From a virus, in the IMG/VR virus record IMGVR_UViG_3300020180_000049, positions 1-39,604 of that record: a stretch of 39,604 nucleotides of DNA; one strand, 5' to 3'. This document shows positions 30,463-38,574 of this stretch, piece after piece (position 1 is the first letter of the stretch; each line of letters opens with the position of its first letter). The notes beneath the pieces were generated by a model. It ran no database searches, was not told the origin of the DNA, and saw nothing but the letters and a program-made list of their open reading frames with translations. The position numbers and the translations under genes were made by a program.

Positions 30463-30963
30463 TTACGTCGGCAGGAGGGTGAGGACGACGTTCACCCACT
30501 TGAGACCTGAGACGGACACTAGGTTGAAGTGGAGGATGTCGCCGGCCGCAATGGCCGTGGTCCATCCCGTCAGAGTGGTGTCGCGGGCGCGGTTGGCCGC
30601 GGTGAGGGTGGGTCTGGCCGAGGCACATATAGTGTCTGCGCCGGTCGGCGGATAGTTCGCGTAGGAGTCCTTCCAGATATCCACGACGCAAGAGCCGGCG
30701 GCGTTGGCGGTGGTGGTGGCTGCGGTGATGGTGCAGGCAACCGGGATGAGGACAGAGACATCATTGATGGGCAGGGCGAGGGCGGACGAGGAGACGAAAG
30801 ACGCTCCCCGAACGAACGCGGAGACGGAGGCGGCGGCGTTCTGCCACTTCCCCGTACCGGAGTTGTAGGCGAGTACCTGCCCGTTGCTCGGGCCGGAAAC
30901 AGAAAAGTCCGTCAGATCCGCTAGAACGTGCTGGTGCTTGATAAGGGCAAAGCGACGCTGCAT
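30463..30963 (-). CDS. Tail fibre-like protein
   Basis: A 166-residue protein with HQHVLADLTDFSVSGPSNGQ followed by VLAYNSGTGKWQN near the N-terminus. The motif H-x-H...D-L-x-D...GQVLxYNxxTGKW is common in phage tail fibres and neck appendages. The rest is beta-rich with serine, threonine and alanine. It is the first gene after the capsid gene and a hairpin terminator. Confidence 0.65.
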   Translation of the reverse strand: MQRRFALIKHQHVLADLTDFSVSGPSNGQVLAYNSGTGKWQNAAASVSAFVRGASFVSSSALALPINDVSVLIPVACTITAATTTANAAGSCVVDIWKDSYANYPPTGADTICASARPTLTAANRARDTTLTGWTTAIAAGDILHFNLVSVSGLKWVNVVLTLLPT

Positions 30964-30998
30964 GGCGGTCCTGACGGACTCCTTGTGGTTGTAGAAAC

Positions 30999-31031
30999 GG
31001 AGAAAGAGCCCCGGGAGCTATCCCCCGGGGC
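30999..31031 (-). terminator. Hairpin terminator after the capsid gene
   Basis: GCCCCGGG at 31008-31015 and CCCGGGGC at 31024-31031 form a perfect eight-base stem with an eight-base loop. Read on the - strand it is followed by a pyrimidine-rich TCTTTCTCCG. It begins ten bases after the capsid stop. The T-run is imperfect, so it may stop only part of transcription and set capsid mRNA above tail mRNA, or stabilise the 3' end of capsid mRNA. Confidence 0.7.
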
Positions 31032-31040
31032 CCCGGCTCA

Positions 31041-31973
31041 TCAGAGCGACGGCACCATGATCGCGCGGCAGGCTTCCGTGCGGAGGGTGGCCGTGCCGTA
31101 CAGCTGGTCAGAAGTCACCAGGGTACCCAGGGCCTCCTGCTTGTACTGCGCCTGGGTCCGCACAGCCATCTGCTGGGCCAGAACCATCGCCTGCTTGTGG
31201 AAGAACAGCACCGGACGATAGTTCGTCGAGGCATCCGCCGACGCCACCGAGGCGAGGTTGCTCGTCACGTACACCGGGGTGCCGTAGACATCGCCAACGA
31301 GGCCGTTGCGGATGGTGTTGGCCGCACCCACTTCGCCCGTGAATGCCTGCTCCGTGAAGCGCGTGATGCCCATGAGGCGGCGCTTCTCGACCGGCGGGAT
31401 GACGAGGTAACGGTCGCGCATCGGCACGTCGTTGTCATCGAACGTCTGGATGACCCGGCGGAGGCCCGCATCGGTCAGCGCCGTGCCGTTGCCCGTGGTG
31501 GCAGTCAGGTAGGCCGTCGAGCCGTCCGAACCGATAACAGCGCCGGTGTACGCGGTGCCCGCGTTCCACGTGGCCGCAAGGTTGCGGATGTCGATGTCCT
31601 GCTGGAGAGCCAGGGCCTCGCCCGCATCGTCGGTGTAGAACCGGCGAACCGACGGCATGGCCTGGACTTCCAGGATGTCCTCGATCACGAACGAGTACTC
31701 GAAGTGCCGGTTGAGGGTCACCAGAACCTCAGTCGCGGTCGAGGTCACCAACGTGACGGAGGCGTTCGCCGCCTTGGCCGAGGCCGCGCCGCGGACCGGA
31801 CGCGGGAGATGGATGACATCGCCCTTCTTGCCCTTGTGGTTGATCTGGGAGACAAGCTGGGCAAGGACCTTGTTCTTCTTGTAGGCGGCAATCACGTCGT
31901 CGGACCAGACTTCTGGGATGAAGGTGGCACCGTCCGTAACGTCAATGCTATTGGCAAAACTCAATGCGGTCAT
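31041..31973 (-). CDS. Major capsid protein
   Basis: A 310-residue protein, beginning MTALSFANSIDVTDGATFIPEVWSDDVIAAYKKN, followed by HLPRPVRGAASAK and a long helix pair (YSFVIEDILEVQAMPSVRRFY), then IPPVEKRRLMGITRF and a C-terminal TLRTEACRAIM. These are features of HK97-fold coat proteins. It sits directly after the scaffold gene and before a terminator, as expected for the most abundant virion protein. AGGAAAC precedes the ATG. Confidence 0.85.
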   Translation of the reverse strand: MTALSFANSIDVTDGATFIPEVWSDDVIAAYKKNKVLAQLVSQINHKGKKGDVIHLPRPVRGAASAKAANASVTLVTSTATEVLVTLNRHFEYSFVIEDILEVQAMPSVRRFYTDDAGEALALQQDIDIRNLAATWNAGTAYTGAVIGSDGSTAYLTATTGNGTALTDAGLRRVIQTFDDNDVPMRDRYLVIPPVEKRRLMGITRFTEQAFTGEVGAANTIRNGLVGDVYGTPVYVTSNLASVASADASTNYRPVLFFHKQAMVLAQQMAVRTQAQYKQEALGTLVTSDQLYGTATLRTEACRAIMVPSL

Positions 31974-32005
31974 GGGGGTCGTTTCCTATAAGGGGTGTGG
32001 TAGTG

Positions 32006-32800
32006 TCAGCGCACCCGCTTCTCTGCATACGCCAGCATGATTTCGTCATTGCGGCGGTCAAACTCATCGGGATTGTCGATACGGAGACGAATCAGTTCCT
32101 CGCGCCTGAGGATCGGCTTGCCCCCACTGCCGGCGGAGCTACCGCCTGCGGGAGTAGAGCCGCCCGACTTGGCGAAGCCCACCGTCTTTGCGGACGGGGC
32201 CTTTACCGGGTCGGGGCTAGACTGGTTCGGGGCGGCGACGTTCTTGGTGTCCTCGTAGAGGCCAAAGAGTTCGTCGGCGGCCGTGAAGTCGTTCCGCGCC
32301 GCCTTGGTCGCGAGACCCTGGCGGTACTGAGACTTCGTGACCCATGTCCGGAACTCTGGGGATGCTATGACCCCCTCGTATCCGGGATGGCGCTGCTCGA
32401 AGCCACGTAGCTCCAGATCAGCTTCCAGTCGTGCCGTAGCCTTTCTAAGGTCCGCCGTGGCGGCCTCAGATGCGCGATTTACAGCCTCCGTGATCGTCTC
32501 CTCCGGGGAGTCAAGCAGATCAGTGGATGTAATCGGTTTCCTGGCAGGTTGATTGGCCTTCATTTCCTCTTTGCGGATACCGAGCAACTCGTCCGCCAGC
32601 CGGCGAGTCGTCCCGATTTCATTGCGAGCCCGTCCCAGTTCCGATTCAAGGCTCTGGTACGCATCTGCAATGTCCTTCGCGGACTTGCCCTTGAACTTGT
32701 CCGGTAGACCGTCGTCCAGAGGCGGGTTGCCGGGGGCGATGGTCTGACTGGAGTCCTGGGGTTCCACGATAGAGGTCTCAGGGTCAACGATAATGCTCAC
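32006..32800 (-). CDS. Capsid scaffold protein
   Basis: A 264-residue, highly charged and helical protein lacking cysteine. The middle has a coiled coil (LESELGRARNEIGTTRRLADELLGIRKEE and ASEAATADLRKATARLEADLELRGFEQRHPG), then a flexible serine, proline and glycine linker, and a basic helical C-terminus (ILRREELIRLRIDNPDEFDRRNDEIML), which in scaffolds contacts the coat protein. Just upstream of the capsid gene. GTG start at 32800 with GAGGGAGAAAG before it. Confidence 0.8.
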   Translation of the reverse strand: MSIIVDPETSIVEPQDSSQTIAPGNPPLDDGLPDKFKGKSAKDIADAYQSLESELGRARNEIGTTRRLADELLGIRKEEMKANQPARKPITSTDLLDSPEETITEAVNRASEAATADLRKATARLEADLELRGFEQRHPGYEGVIASPEFRTWVTKSQYRQGLATKAARNDFTAADELFGLYEDTKNVAAPNQSSPDPVKAPSAKTVGFAKSGGSTPAGGSSAGSGGKPILRREELIRLRIDNPDEFDRRNDEIMLAYAEKRVR

Positions 32801-32874
32801 GCTACTTTCTCCCTCAAAGGCCGCCCCGATATTGGGGTTAAGGCCGGTACACTGCCGTCGGGTCGCGGGTTGGA

Positions 32875-33135
32875 TTACTCGCCGTGATCGCGAGCCGTCC
32901 TATCTTCGATTTTCCGCCGTTGGGCTCGCTTCCGGGTCCACTTGTCCCCCATCGTCGGCCAGGACAGAGAGTCCAGACCTAGAGAGGGGTCAATGCGGGT
33001 CCCGGTAACGAGCCGCTTCGTGTCAGAGGACCCGCAGATGGTGCAGATTGCCGGCGCTGGGCCGTCTGCCTCTACGAGATCCTCAAATTCTTGTGTGCAT
33101 GCACCGCACTGGAAGTCAAACATCCGCAGGGACAT
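32875..33135 (-). CDS. FmdB-type zinc-ribbon protein
   Basis: An 86-residue protein. MFDFQCGACTQEFEDLVEADGP followed by ICTICGSSDTKRLV is the FmdB-like zinc ribbon with two CxxC knuckles. The C-terminus is basic (KWTRKRAQRRKIEDR). Such proteins are common in phage structural clusters between portal and scaffold genes, with no proven role. ATG at 33135 forms TGATG with the preceding stop. Confidence 0.78.
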   Translation of the reverse strand: MSLRMFDFQCGACTQEFEDLVEADGPAPAICTICGSSDTKRLVTGTRIDPSLGLDSLSWPTMGDKWTRKRAQRRKIEDRTARDHGE

Positions 33136-33395
33136 CAGACTTCCTCGCCGGTCATTTCGTCGGCCGTGGCCGCTGCCGAGGCGGCCTCGATGACATTGGC
33201 GTAGTTCAGGATGGACGAGACCCCCTGGACCACTCCCCGCAGGAAGTAGAACTCCTCGGGCGTCTTGCACGAGAGGAAGGCATTGGCCTTGAACTCGTCG
33301 ATGCGCGCCTGGGTGTCCCGGACCAAGGTGGCCCAGCCCGGGCTCGCCAGCATGTCCTTGGCGGCCTCAATCTCTGCTTTTTCTGCTTCCGTCAT
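33135..33395 (-). CDS. Small helical protein next to portal
   Basis: An 86-residue helical protein (MTEAEKAEIEAAKDMLASPGW..., then FYFLRGVVQGVSSILNYANVI). The start has the CTGGGGAGG ribosome site also used at 36715 and 38946. Short helical proteins with an LRGxxQGL-like segment often lie after phage portal genes; function unknown. Confidence 0.65.
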   Translation of the reverse strand: MTEAEKAEIEAAKDMLASPGWATLVRDTQARIDEFKANAFLSCKTPEEFYFLRGVVQGVSSILNYANVIEAASAAATADEMTGEEV

Positions 33396-33416
33396 GATCC
33401 CCTCCCCAGGGTCGTG

Positions 33417-35426
33417 TTACGAATTCTGTAGTCTGTTCGCTTCCTGCTGGACCTGCTGGAGGTCGATCTGGGCCTGGATGGCCTTGATCGCCGTGTCCAT
33501 AGCCCGCATCTTCGTGGCGGCCCAGCTGATCTTGTTCTGCTCCTCGAAGGCGGCCACTTCCCGCAGGTTGATGGCTTTGTCCATCGCGTCGTTCTGTAGC
33601 TCGTCGTCGATGAATTCCGCTTCGATGTCCGTTTTCTTGGCGCGGGCCTTGGCGAACTCGGCATCTGCCATAGCCTTCTGGGCCTTGGCCTCCAACTCGG
33701 CCACCGTGGCCTCTATGCCCCGCTTCTCCATCGCCTTCTGCTCCGCAGCGGCCGCCGCGGCCTCCGGGTTCTCGGGCGGGTTGATGAACTCATCCACCGC
33801 CTGAAGGATCGCCCCCTTGTGGGGGGAGGAGGAATTGTCGAAGATGGCCTTGAGGATCGCGTAGAAAGGCTTCGACTCCTGCGGCACGAGGCCCAGGACC
33901 TGGGTCATCTGCTGCTGTTCGAACTCCCGGGCCATGATCCCGAGGGTGCCCTTGATGGAAACCTCGTAGTCCTGGGGGAACTCGGTGGGCTCGAACTGTA
34001 CGTACCGCCAGTAGATCTTCTGCACCAGCGGACGCATGAAGCCCCGCTCGATGTTCTGCATGGCGCGCCGCGCGCGCTTGAGGAAGGCGGCCCCATTGAG
34101 GGCCGTGTTGGTGGCCCCCGACGTGGTGGGCGAGTAGGCCGAGGCCGGGTCCATCGCGCCCGTGGCGGTGCCCACGTTGCGCTCGAAGTCATTGGCAACC
34201 TCGAACAGGGCCGGGTTGAGGTTGCCGTAGGTGAACGGCTGGAGGACCTCAGACGGGGAACCGGAGGTCGGCCAGAACTTGCCGGGCCATACGCCCAGGT
34301 TCAGGCCCCGCGGGAGGCGGGTAACGTCACCGGCCATCATCGGGTGGGCCACGAGACCCAGGGCGTCCTGGCGGGCGCGCACGGTGCCGTCAAGTCCCTT
34401 CTGCGAGTGGTATGCCTTCTCGGGCACGCCGCGGCCCCAGAAGTACCCGGGGATGGTGTCGTGCTGGTAGGCGATGATGGAGCGGTCCTCCATCCAGAAG
34501 GGGCTCCGCTTTGCCTCGATCACGATGCTGTCGTTCGCGATGGTGACGATGGCCTCAACCATTTCGTCCTCATCCGGGTCCAGGCCCTCGGTGAGCTTGG
34601 CATGCTCCTCCTCGGTCATGTCCTTGGCGTACCGCAGGAGCAGGGAAGCCGGGACTAGCCCGTGCCACTCAAGGATTCTGACCCCGTCCTGCACCGGGAG
34701 GGCGAAATTGGCCTCGACCGAGCGCAGGTTCGGGTCCGACGTGTAGGCCCCGACCGGGGTCTTGAAATACTTGCCATCCCGCTGCTTCTGCTTGATGGTG
34801 TGCAGGGGCAACTCCGTCTCGTGCCCGCAGCCGAGCATTTCCTCGATGTCGTCCGTGGACGGGTCCGGGATGAACTCGTAGGGCTCCAGGGGGATCACTT
34901 CGACGTGAACCTGGACAACTTCCCGGACTTCCGGCCCGGCGTCTCCCTTGACGATCTTCTTGGCCTTCTTCTCGAAGGTGTTGACCTTGCCGATGCCCGT
35001 GCCATAGACGGTGCCGAGAAGGATGGCCTTGGCGACCGCGGACGGGACCTTGTCCCGCTCCATGCGCTCGCGAAGGCGGTCCCGGGACCGGATGGCCTCG
35101 TCCCGCTCCTTGGGGTCCTGGGCCTCCTCCAGATCCTCGCCCAACTCGAACCACTGCTCGCGCCCGAACATGGCCTCCTCGATCTCGGCCACCGTGGTCT
35201 CGACCGCCTGCATGGTGGCCGGGGACATCAACTGCGACCGCTCGCTCTTGCGCTGGCGGTCCGTCGGGTCATACTTCATCCGCCAGATGCGGTAATACTC
35301 GTTCCACTTGTCCTTGTGGTTCGTGTCCCGGTGCTGCCGCCAGGGCACGATGCGGGCCATGATCCAACCGACCAGACCCCCGGTGTCCGAGGCAGGCGTG
35401 TTATTTTCCGGGAGTTGCGGGAGCAT
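33417..35426 (-). CDS. Portal protein (head-tail connector)
   Basis: A 669-residue podovirus-type portal. The N-terminus KWNEYYRIWRMKYDPTDRQ, SERSQLMSPATMQAVETTVAE, and EIEEAMFGREQWFEL are typical; the middle has EVIPLEPYEFIPDPSTDDI and DTIPGYFWGRGVPEK, and the C-terminus is a long charged coiled coil (EAAAAAAEQKAMEKRGIEAT...) forming the barrel. Longer than T7 gp8 (536 residues) because of this tail. Located between terminase and scaffold as usual. The ATG at 35426 has a weak ribosome site. Confidence 0.9.
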   Translation of the reverse strand: MLPQLPENNTPASDTGGLVGWIMARIVPWRQHRDTNHKDKWNEYYRIWRMKYDPTDRQRKSERSQLMSPATMQAVETTVAEIEEAMFGREQWFELGEDLEEAQDPKERDEAIRSRDRLRERMERDKVPSAVAKAILLGTVYGTGIGKVNTFEKKAKKIVKGDAGPEVREVVQVHVEVIPLEPYEFIPDPSTDDIEEMLGCGHETELPLHTIKQKQRDGKYFKTPVGAYTSDPNLRSVEANFALPVQDGVRILEWHGLVPASLLLRYAKDMTEEEHAKLTEGLDPDEDEMVEAIVTIANDSIVIEAKRSPFWMEDRSIIAYQHDTIPGYFWGRGVPEKAYHSQKGLDGTVRARQDALGLVAHPMMAGDVTRLPRGLNLGVWPGKFWPTSGSPSEVLQPFTYGNLNPALFEVANDFERNVGTATGAMDPASAYSPTTSGATNTALNGAAFLKRARRAMQNIERGFMRPLVQKIYWRYVQFEPTEFPQDYEVSIKGTLGIMAREFEQQQMTQVLGLVPQESKPFYAILKAIFDNSSSPHKGAILQAVDEFINPPENPEAAAAAAEQKAMEKRGIEATVAELEAKAQKAMADAEFAKARAKKTDIEAEFIDDELQNDAMDKAINLREVAAFEEQNKISWAATKMRAMDTAIKAIQAQIDLQQVQQEANRLQNS

Positions 35427-35434
35427 GGGCGGTG

Positions 35435-36715
35435 TCAGTATCCTGCTATGGGATCTAGGAGTTCGATGCCCTGTTGGCCCGAGAACTCGTCCATGTACAC
35501 GGTGGTCGCCATCTGGTCCACGTAGGACAGGGCGTCCAAGAGGTCGTCGTGAGTGCGGGAATCAGGAAAGTCCAAGGCCTGCTCCACGAGCTTGTCGTAG
35601 TAGGGGCCCGGGCTAAACAAGAGCTTTCCCTTTTCTCCGCGGCCCTGGAGGGACCACTGAATCCGGTCCAGCTTCCGCTGGTTGCCGTGGCTCAGGGGGA
35701 CAATATCGAGCCAGCGGCTGTACTGGCGCATGAGATCGGTCAGGTAAGGCATGACCGCATCGAAGGCCATGCCCTTCTCGATGCCGACCCGCATGGTCTG
35801 TACGCTCTTGGCCGCGGAGAAGATCCGGAGAGCCGTCTCCCTGACTTCCCATCGGCCGTGGATGATCTCCTTGGTCCACCACCCGTCCGGGGTCACTTTG
35901 GTGACCGCGATGGCGCTTTCGTCGCGCCGGGCGTAGTCCTTGGAGCGCGCGGATGCCTTGGAGAATCCCGCGAGGTCCGCCGTTATGACCCAGGAGCCCT
36001 CCGCGGGCTCGTGGGGCCAAATGATGAAATGCTCGTCCTTGAACACCGTGCCCGAGTTGGACACGAAGGACGCTTTTAGCTCCTGTGCCACCAGCTGGGC
36101 CGACATCGTCCGGGACATCGAGGCAATCTCGGACTCGGCGATAAACGGGTTGGCCGAGGAGGAGAACGTGAACGCGGCGTACTCGCCGGTCGTGTCCTCC
36201 ATCGCCGTCAGATAGAGCAGGTAGAAGTGGTTCTTGCCCTTCGGGGTTCCGATGAACAGCGCCCCACCCTGGCAGATCGAAAGGGCGGGCCGGCAGACCT
36301 CGTCGAACACTTCCCCGCCCATGTCCTTGTACTCGTCAAGGATGGCGAAGGACCATGTGAATCCACGCAGCGAGTCCGGGTTATCCGCGCCCAGGAGGCG
36401 CAGCCGGCGGCCGTTCGGGAACACGATAAGGCCCGTATTCTCGTAGATCAGGCACCCCAGGCCCTCCACCGCAGCCTTGAGCCGGGGCCAGACGACCTTC
36501 TTGCCCTGCTCAAACGTCGGGTAGATGTACGCGACTTCGTGGGCCGTGGTGAGCGGCACGCCGCCCCAGGACACGTCCCGCAGGGTCTCGGTGATCGCCA
36601 TAGCGACGGCGAGGTGCGTCTTGCCGCTCTGGCGGCCCGCCGGGACCACTTTGAAGCGGGCCGGCGAGTTGTAGACCTCCGCCTGCTTGGGGTGGAGGGA
36701 GAACGTCAGTTCCAT
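35435..36715 (-). CDS. Large terminase subunit (TerL)
   Basis: A 426-residue packaging motor. N-terminal ATPase: Walker A GRQSGKT at 27-33, Walker B FAILDEY with Asp127 and Glu128. C-terminal RNase H-like nuclease: VITADLAGF (first Asp), GIEKGMAFD (Glu) and THDDLLDALSY (last acidic cluster). It pumps DNA into the head through the portal and cuts the genome to length. Eight bases separate its stop from the portal ATG. The start has CTGGGGAGG, partly inside a potential hairpin. Confidence 0.93.
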   Translation of the reverse strand: MELTFSLHPKQAEVYNSPARFKVVPAGRQSGKTHLAVAMAITETLRDVSWGGVPLTTAHEVAYIYPTFEQGKKVVWPRLKAAVEGLGCLIYENTGLIVFPNGRRLRLLGADNPDSLRGFTWSFAILDEYKDMGGEVFDEVCRPALSICQGGALFIGTPKGKNHFYLLYLTAMEDTTGEYAAFTFSSSANPFIAESEIASMSRTMSAQLVAQELKASFVSNSGTVFKDEHFIIWPHEPAEGSWVITADLAGFSKASARSKDYARRDESAIAVTKVTPDGWWTKEIIHGRWEVRETALRIFSAAKSVQTMRVGIEKGMAFDAVMPYLTDLMRQYSRWLDIVPLSHGNQRKLDRIQWSLQGRGEKGKLLFSPGPYYDKLVEQALDFPDSRTHDDLLDALSYVDQMATTVYMDEFSGQQGIELLDPIAGY

Positions 36716-36745
36716 TCACCCCTCCCCAGGGGACCCCGAGGGGCC

Positions 36746-37078
36746 TTAGACGATGTCGTACTGGGGCGCGAGACGCAGGACCACGATTGCCAGCTTCTGG
36801 GTTGCCAGATTGACCGCACCGGCCGTGTTGTTCAGGAGCGTGACCTCGACCACATTGGCCGCCGTGACGTGGCCCACGAGGACGGCATCCACCGTGTCAA
36901 TGCCCGCGCCCACCATGACCATGTCACCCAGGGCGGCACCCGGGACGGCCAGCGCGCCCGAACCGGCGAAGGTGCCCGAGCCCGTGGCTGCGTTGGCGAA
37001 ATCGACGTTGAACGAGCCCGCACCCACAACCTCAAAGAGGTCCTGGAACTGGAGACGACCTGCGACTTGGATAGCCAT
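36746..37078 (-). CDS. Small capsid-region protein
   Basis: A 110-residue beta-rich protein. The run AALGDMVMVGAGIDTVDAVL and HVTAANVVEVTLLNNTAGAV resembles short virion proteins often next to terminase genes in podoviruses and marine phages; capsid decoration or head fibre is a guess. ATG at 37078, three bases after the previous stop. Confidence 0.62.
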   Translation of the reverse strand: MAIQVAGRLQFQDLFEVVGAGSFNVDFANAATGSGTFAGSGALAVPGAALGDMVMVGAGIDTVDAVLVGHVTAANVVEVTLLNNTAGAVNLATQKLAIVVLRLAPQYDIV

Positions 37079-37081
37079 GAA

Positions 37082-37192
37082 TCAGCCCACCCGAGAGAAC
37101 AGCTTGCCGAGAGCGCCCGCAACCACCGAATAGATGGCCGGGGAGAAGTAGCCGAGGGCGAAGGCCGCCACGAAGCCGATAATCAATTCCAT
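37082..37192 (-). CDS. Micro membrane protein, 36 residues
   Basis: ATG at 37192 with AAGGAAA seven bases upstream; 36 codons to TGA at 37082-37084. The product is one hydrophobic helix (MELIIGFVAAFALGYFSPAI followed by YSVVAGALGKLF). It sits in the ten-gene coupled head of the late operon. The longer open frame upstream is the shadow of the next two genes. Function unknown; might act at lysis or at the envelope during assembly. Confidence 0.65.
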   Translation of the reverse strand: MELIIGFVAAFALGYFSPAIYSVVAGALGKLFSRVG

Positions 37193-37202
37193 ACGTATTT
37201 CC

Positions 37203-37421
37203 TTAATAACCGTTATTTGAATCAGTGGTCTGGCGGGTGTGGATGCCCTGTGCGGCGTCGATCCTCGCGTCAAGGCGCTGCTGGCGGTTCTGGCCGCCGC
37301 GGCCGACAGGAAGCATCTCGTCCTTCCGGTCATCGCCCGGAGTGGCCTTGGCCGCCATCGCGTCCTTGATGGACTGGATGAGGCCCTTGGAACTGGATCT
37401 CGGGACCTTCTTGTCAGACAT
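37203..37421 (-). CDS. Small basic protein, 72 residues
   Basis: A polar, basic protein (MSDKKVPRSSSKGLIQSIKD..., GDDRKDEMLPVGRGGQNRQQR). Its start overlaps the end of the 55-residue gene before it by eight bases. No membrane segment, no cysteine. Function unknown; small virion-associated or assembly protein by position. Confidence 0.6.
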   Translation of the reverse strand: MSDKKVPRSSSKGLIQSIKDAMAAKATPGDDRKDEMLPVGRGGQNRQQRLDARIDAAQGIHTRQTTDSNNGY

Positions 37422-37581
37422 TGCGCTTGCCCGGGCCTTCGTTCTTCGTCACCGGGGCCGAGGGGCTCTGGATCGGCTGGGGCGGGGTCATGGAGCACTT
37501 CAGGTACTCAAGACCACTCGACTTCGCGGTGAGGGTTGCGACCTGATTCGGAACGCTGTCCGTGCACTGCTTGGAATTCAT
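37414..37581 (-). CDS. Small protein, 55 residues
   Basis: ATG at 37581 with AGGACA six bases upstream and 55 codons to TGA at 37414-37416, overlapping the next start. The product (MNSKQCTDSVPNQVATLTAK..., then LEYLKCSMTPPQPIQSPSAP) has two cysteines and a proline-rich C-terminus. It fills the gap between two coupled genes. No family. Confidence 0.6.
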   Translation of the reverse strand: MNSKQCTDSVPNQVATLTAKSSGLEYLKCSMTPPQPIQSPSAPVTKNEGPGKRNV

Positions 37582-37590
37582 GGTTCTGTC

Positions 37591-38052
37591 CTACTCGGTT
37601 GGGGTGGCGTCGATGATCTGGGTGGGGCGGCCTGCCGTCACCGTTTTGGCGGCTCCGGTGAGGTTCTGGATGATGATCTTGATGTCCTTGCCCGATTCCC
37701 CCTCGTCCGGGGCGTCCTTCGGGGTCGTCAGGACCTTGTCCACGAGGAGGGAGAGCATCTTCTCGTTCCCCTCCAAAGCCATTTCGATGGCCTTCTGGAG
37801 CAATTTCCGGGCCTGCGGGGCCATATCCGACCGCAGCTGCTCCTCGACGAGGAGGCGGGCCAGGGTGATGCGATTTCGGGCCCCTTTCGGCCGTCCGTTC
37901 GGGTTTCCCGAGGCCCCGACGGGGAAAGTACCGTCCGGGTTCCGCCCCGAGACCACCGGGAGGGTGGATTCGGGGGCCTCTAGCGGCCCCTCAACCAGTT
38001 CAGGAGATTCCTGAGGGCGCTTGCGGCCCTTGTCCTTACCCCGCGTAGCCAA
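37591..38052 (-). CDS. DUF5681-type protein, candidate small terminase
   Basis: A 153-residue basic protein. SGRNPDGTFPVGASGNPNGR followed by PKGARNR is the signature of DUF5681 proteins, which often accompany terminase genes. A helical middle (LARLLVEEQLRSDMAPQARKLLQKAIEMAL) and a flexible C-terminus follow. As no other small terminase is visible and TerL is close, it is the likely DNA-recognition subunit; this is inference from position. TTG start at 38052 preceded by GGGGTGA. Confidence 0.62.
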   Translation of the reverse strand: MATRGKDKGRKRPQESPELVEGPLEAPESTLPVVSGRNPDGTFPVGASGNPNGRPKGARNRITLARLLVEEQLRSDMAPQARKLLQKAIEMALEGNEKMLSLLVDKVLTTPKDAPDEGESGKDIKIIIQNLTGAAKTVTAGRPTQIIDATPTE

Positions 38053-38056
38053 GCAA

Positions 38057-38374
38057 TCACCCCACGCGGAGATTCTGCGGGGGGAGTGGAGGCGCTCCGA
38101 TGGTGACGGCCAACGGGTTCGTCCAGTCGGACCGCTCGCCGCCCACCGCCAGGGTGGCCATGCGGATGTAGCTCGTGCCGAACCCCACGCCGAGATCCTT
38201 GAGCGGGAGACCGTACTCGCCGTTCACGCTCCAGGTAGCGGGGATGGCCACAAGCGTCTTGCCCGTGGGGCCAGTGATCTCCGCCTCAAACCCGGCGTAC
38301 TGGGCCGCCGTAAAAGGCGAGCCATCCACGTTCGTCTGCGGGTTCGTCCAGAAAAGGGCAGTCGGGTTCGCCAT
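38057..38374 (-). CDS. Fibronectin-III-like virion protein
   Basis: A 105-residue beta-rich protein (MANPTALFWTNPQTNVDGSP, AEITGPTGKTLVAIPATWSV, SYIRMATLAVGGERSDWTNPL, GAPPLPPQNLRVG). The strand spacing and the ending SDWTNPLAV...PPQNL suit a fibronectin type III or Ig-like domain, common on phage surfaces. GGGAGGA ribosome site. First gene after the terminator hairpin at 38393-38422. Confidence 0.65.
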   Translation of the reverse strand: MANPTALFWTNPQTNVDGSPFTAAQYAGFEAEITGPTGKTLVAIPATWSVNGEYGLPLKDLGVGFGTSYIRMATLAVGGERSDWTNPLAVTIGAPPLPPQNLRVG

Positions 38375-38392
38375 CAGTCCTCCCAGAAAGAG

Positions 38393-38422
38393 AAAAACGG
38401 CCCCGAGGGAGCCCCGGGGCCG
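38393..38422 (-). terminator. Intrinsic terminator inside the late unit
   Basis: CGGCCCCG at 38398-38405 and CGGGGCCG at 38415-38422 form a perfect eight-base stem with a nine-base loop; read leftward it is followed by five T (38397-38393) and a TCTCTTTC tail. It lies between the first late gene (38575-38946) and the rest of the structural genes, so it should reduce or regulate read-through. Confidence 0.8.
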
Positions 38423-38445
38423 GGGGGTTCAGGGCCAGGAGGGGG

Positions 38446-38513
38446 AGGACACCCACCCCGCACCCCCAAACGCAAAGTGGGGGCTTTGCAAAGCGGACTC
38501 CCGTAGGTGTCCT
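38446..38513. repeat. Structured 68-base element with alternative stems
   Basis: AGGACACC at 38446-38453 and GGTGTCCT at 38506-38513 form an outer eight-base stem. Inside, GCAAAG/CTTTGC (38472-38477/38484-38489) competes with CCCCCA/TGGGGG (38463-38468/38478-38483), and GCTTTGCAAAGC at 38483-38494 is itself a palindrome. It precedes the terminator at 38393 in the leftward transcript. tRNA-like in size but lacks T-loop and anticodon-arm features. Confidence 0.5.
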
Positions 38514-38574
38514 TATTGCCCCTCTTTTAACCGTTCGGCTCAATAGAGCCTCCCGGTGTGTCCTCCAATCGAAG

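Noticed and set aside
38446-38513. tRNA-like element (outer stem of eight, 68 bases)
   Set aside because: Neither strand has a T-loop with TTC, a D-arm, or a five-base anticodon stem; kept as a structured element only.
38286-38543. Open frame on the - strand across the terminator at 38393-38422
   Set aside because: It runs through a perfect intrinsic terminator and the structured element, and overlaps the better supported gene at 38374.
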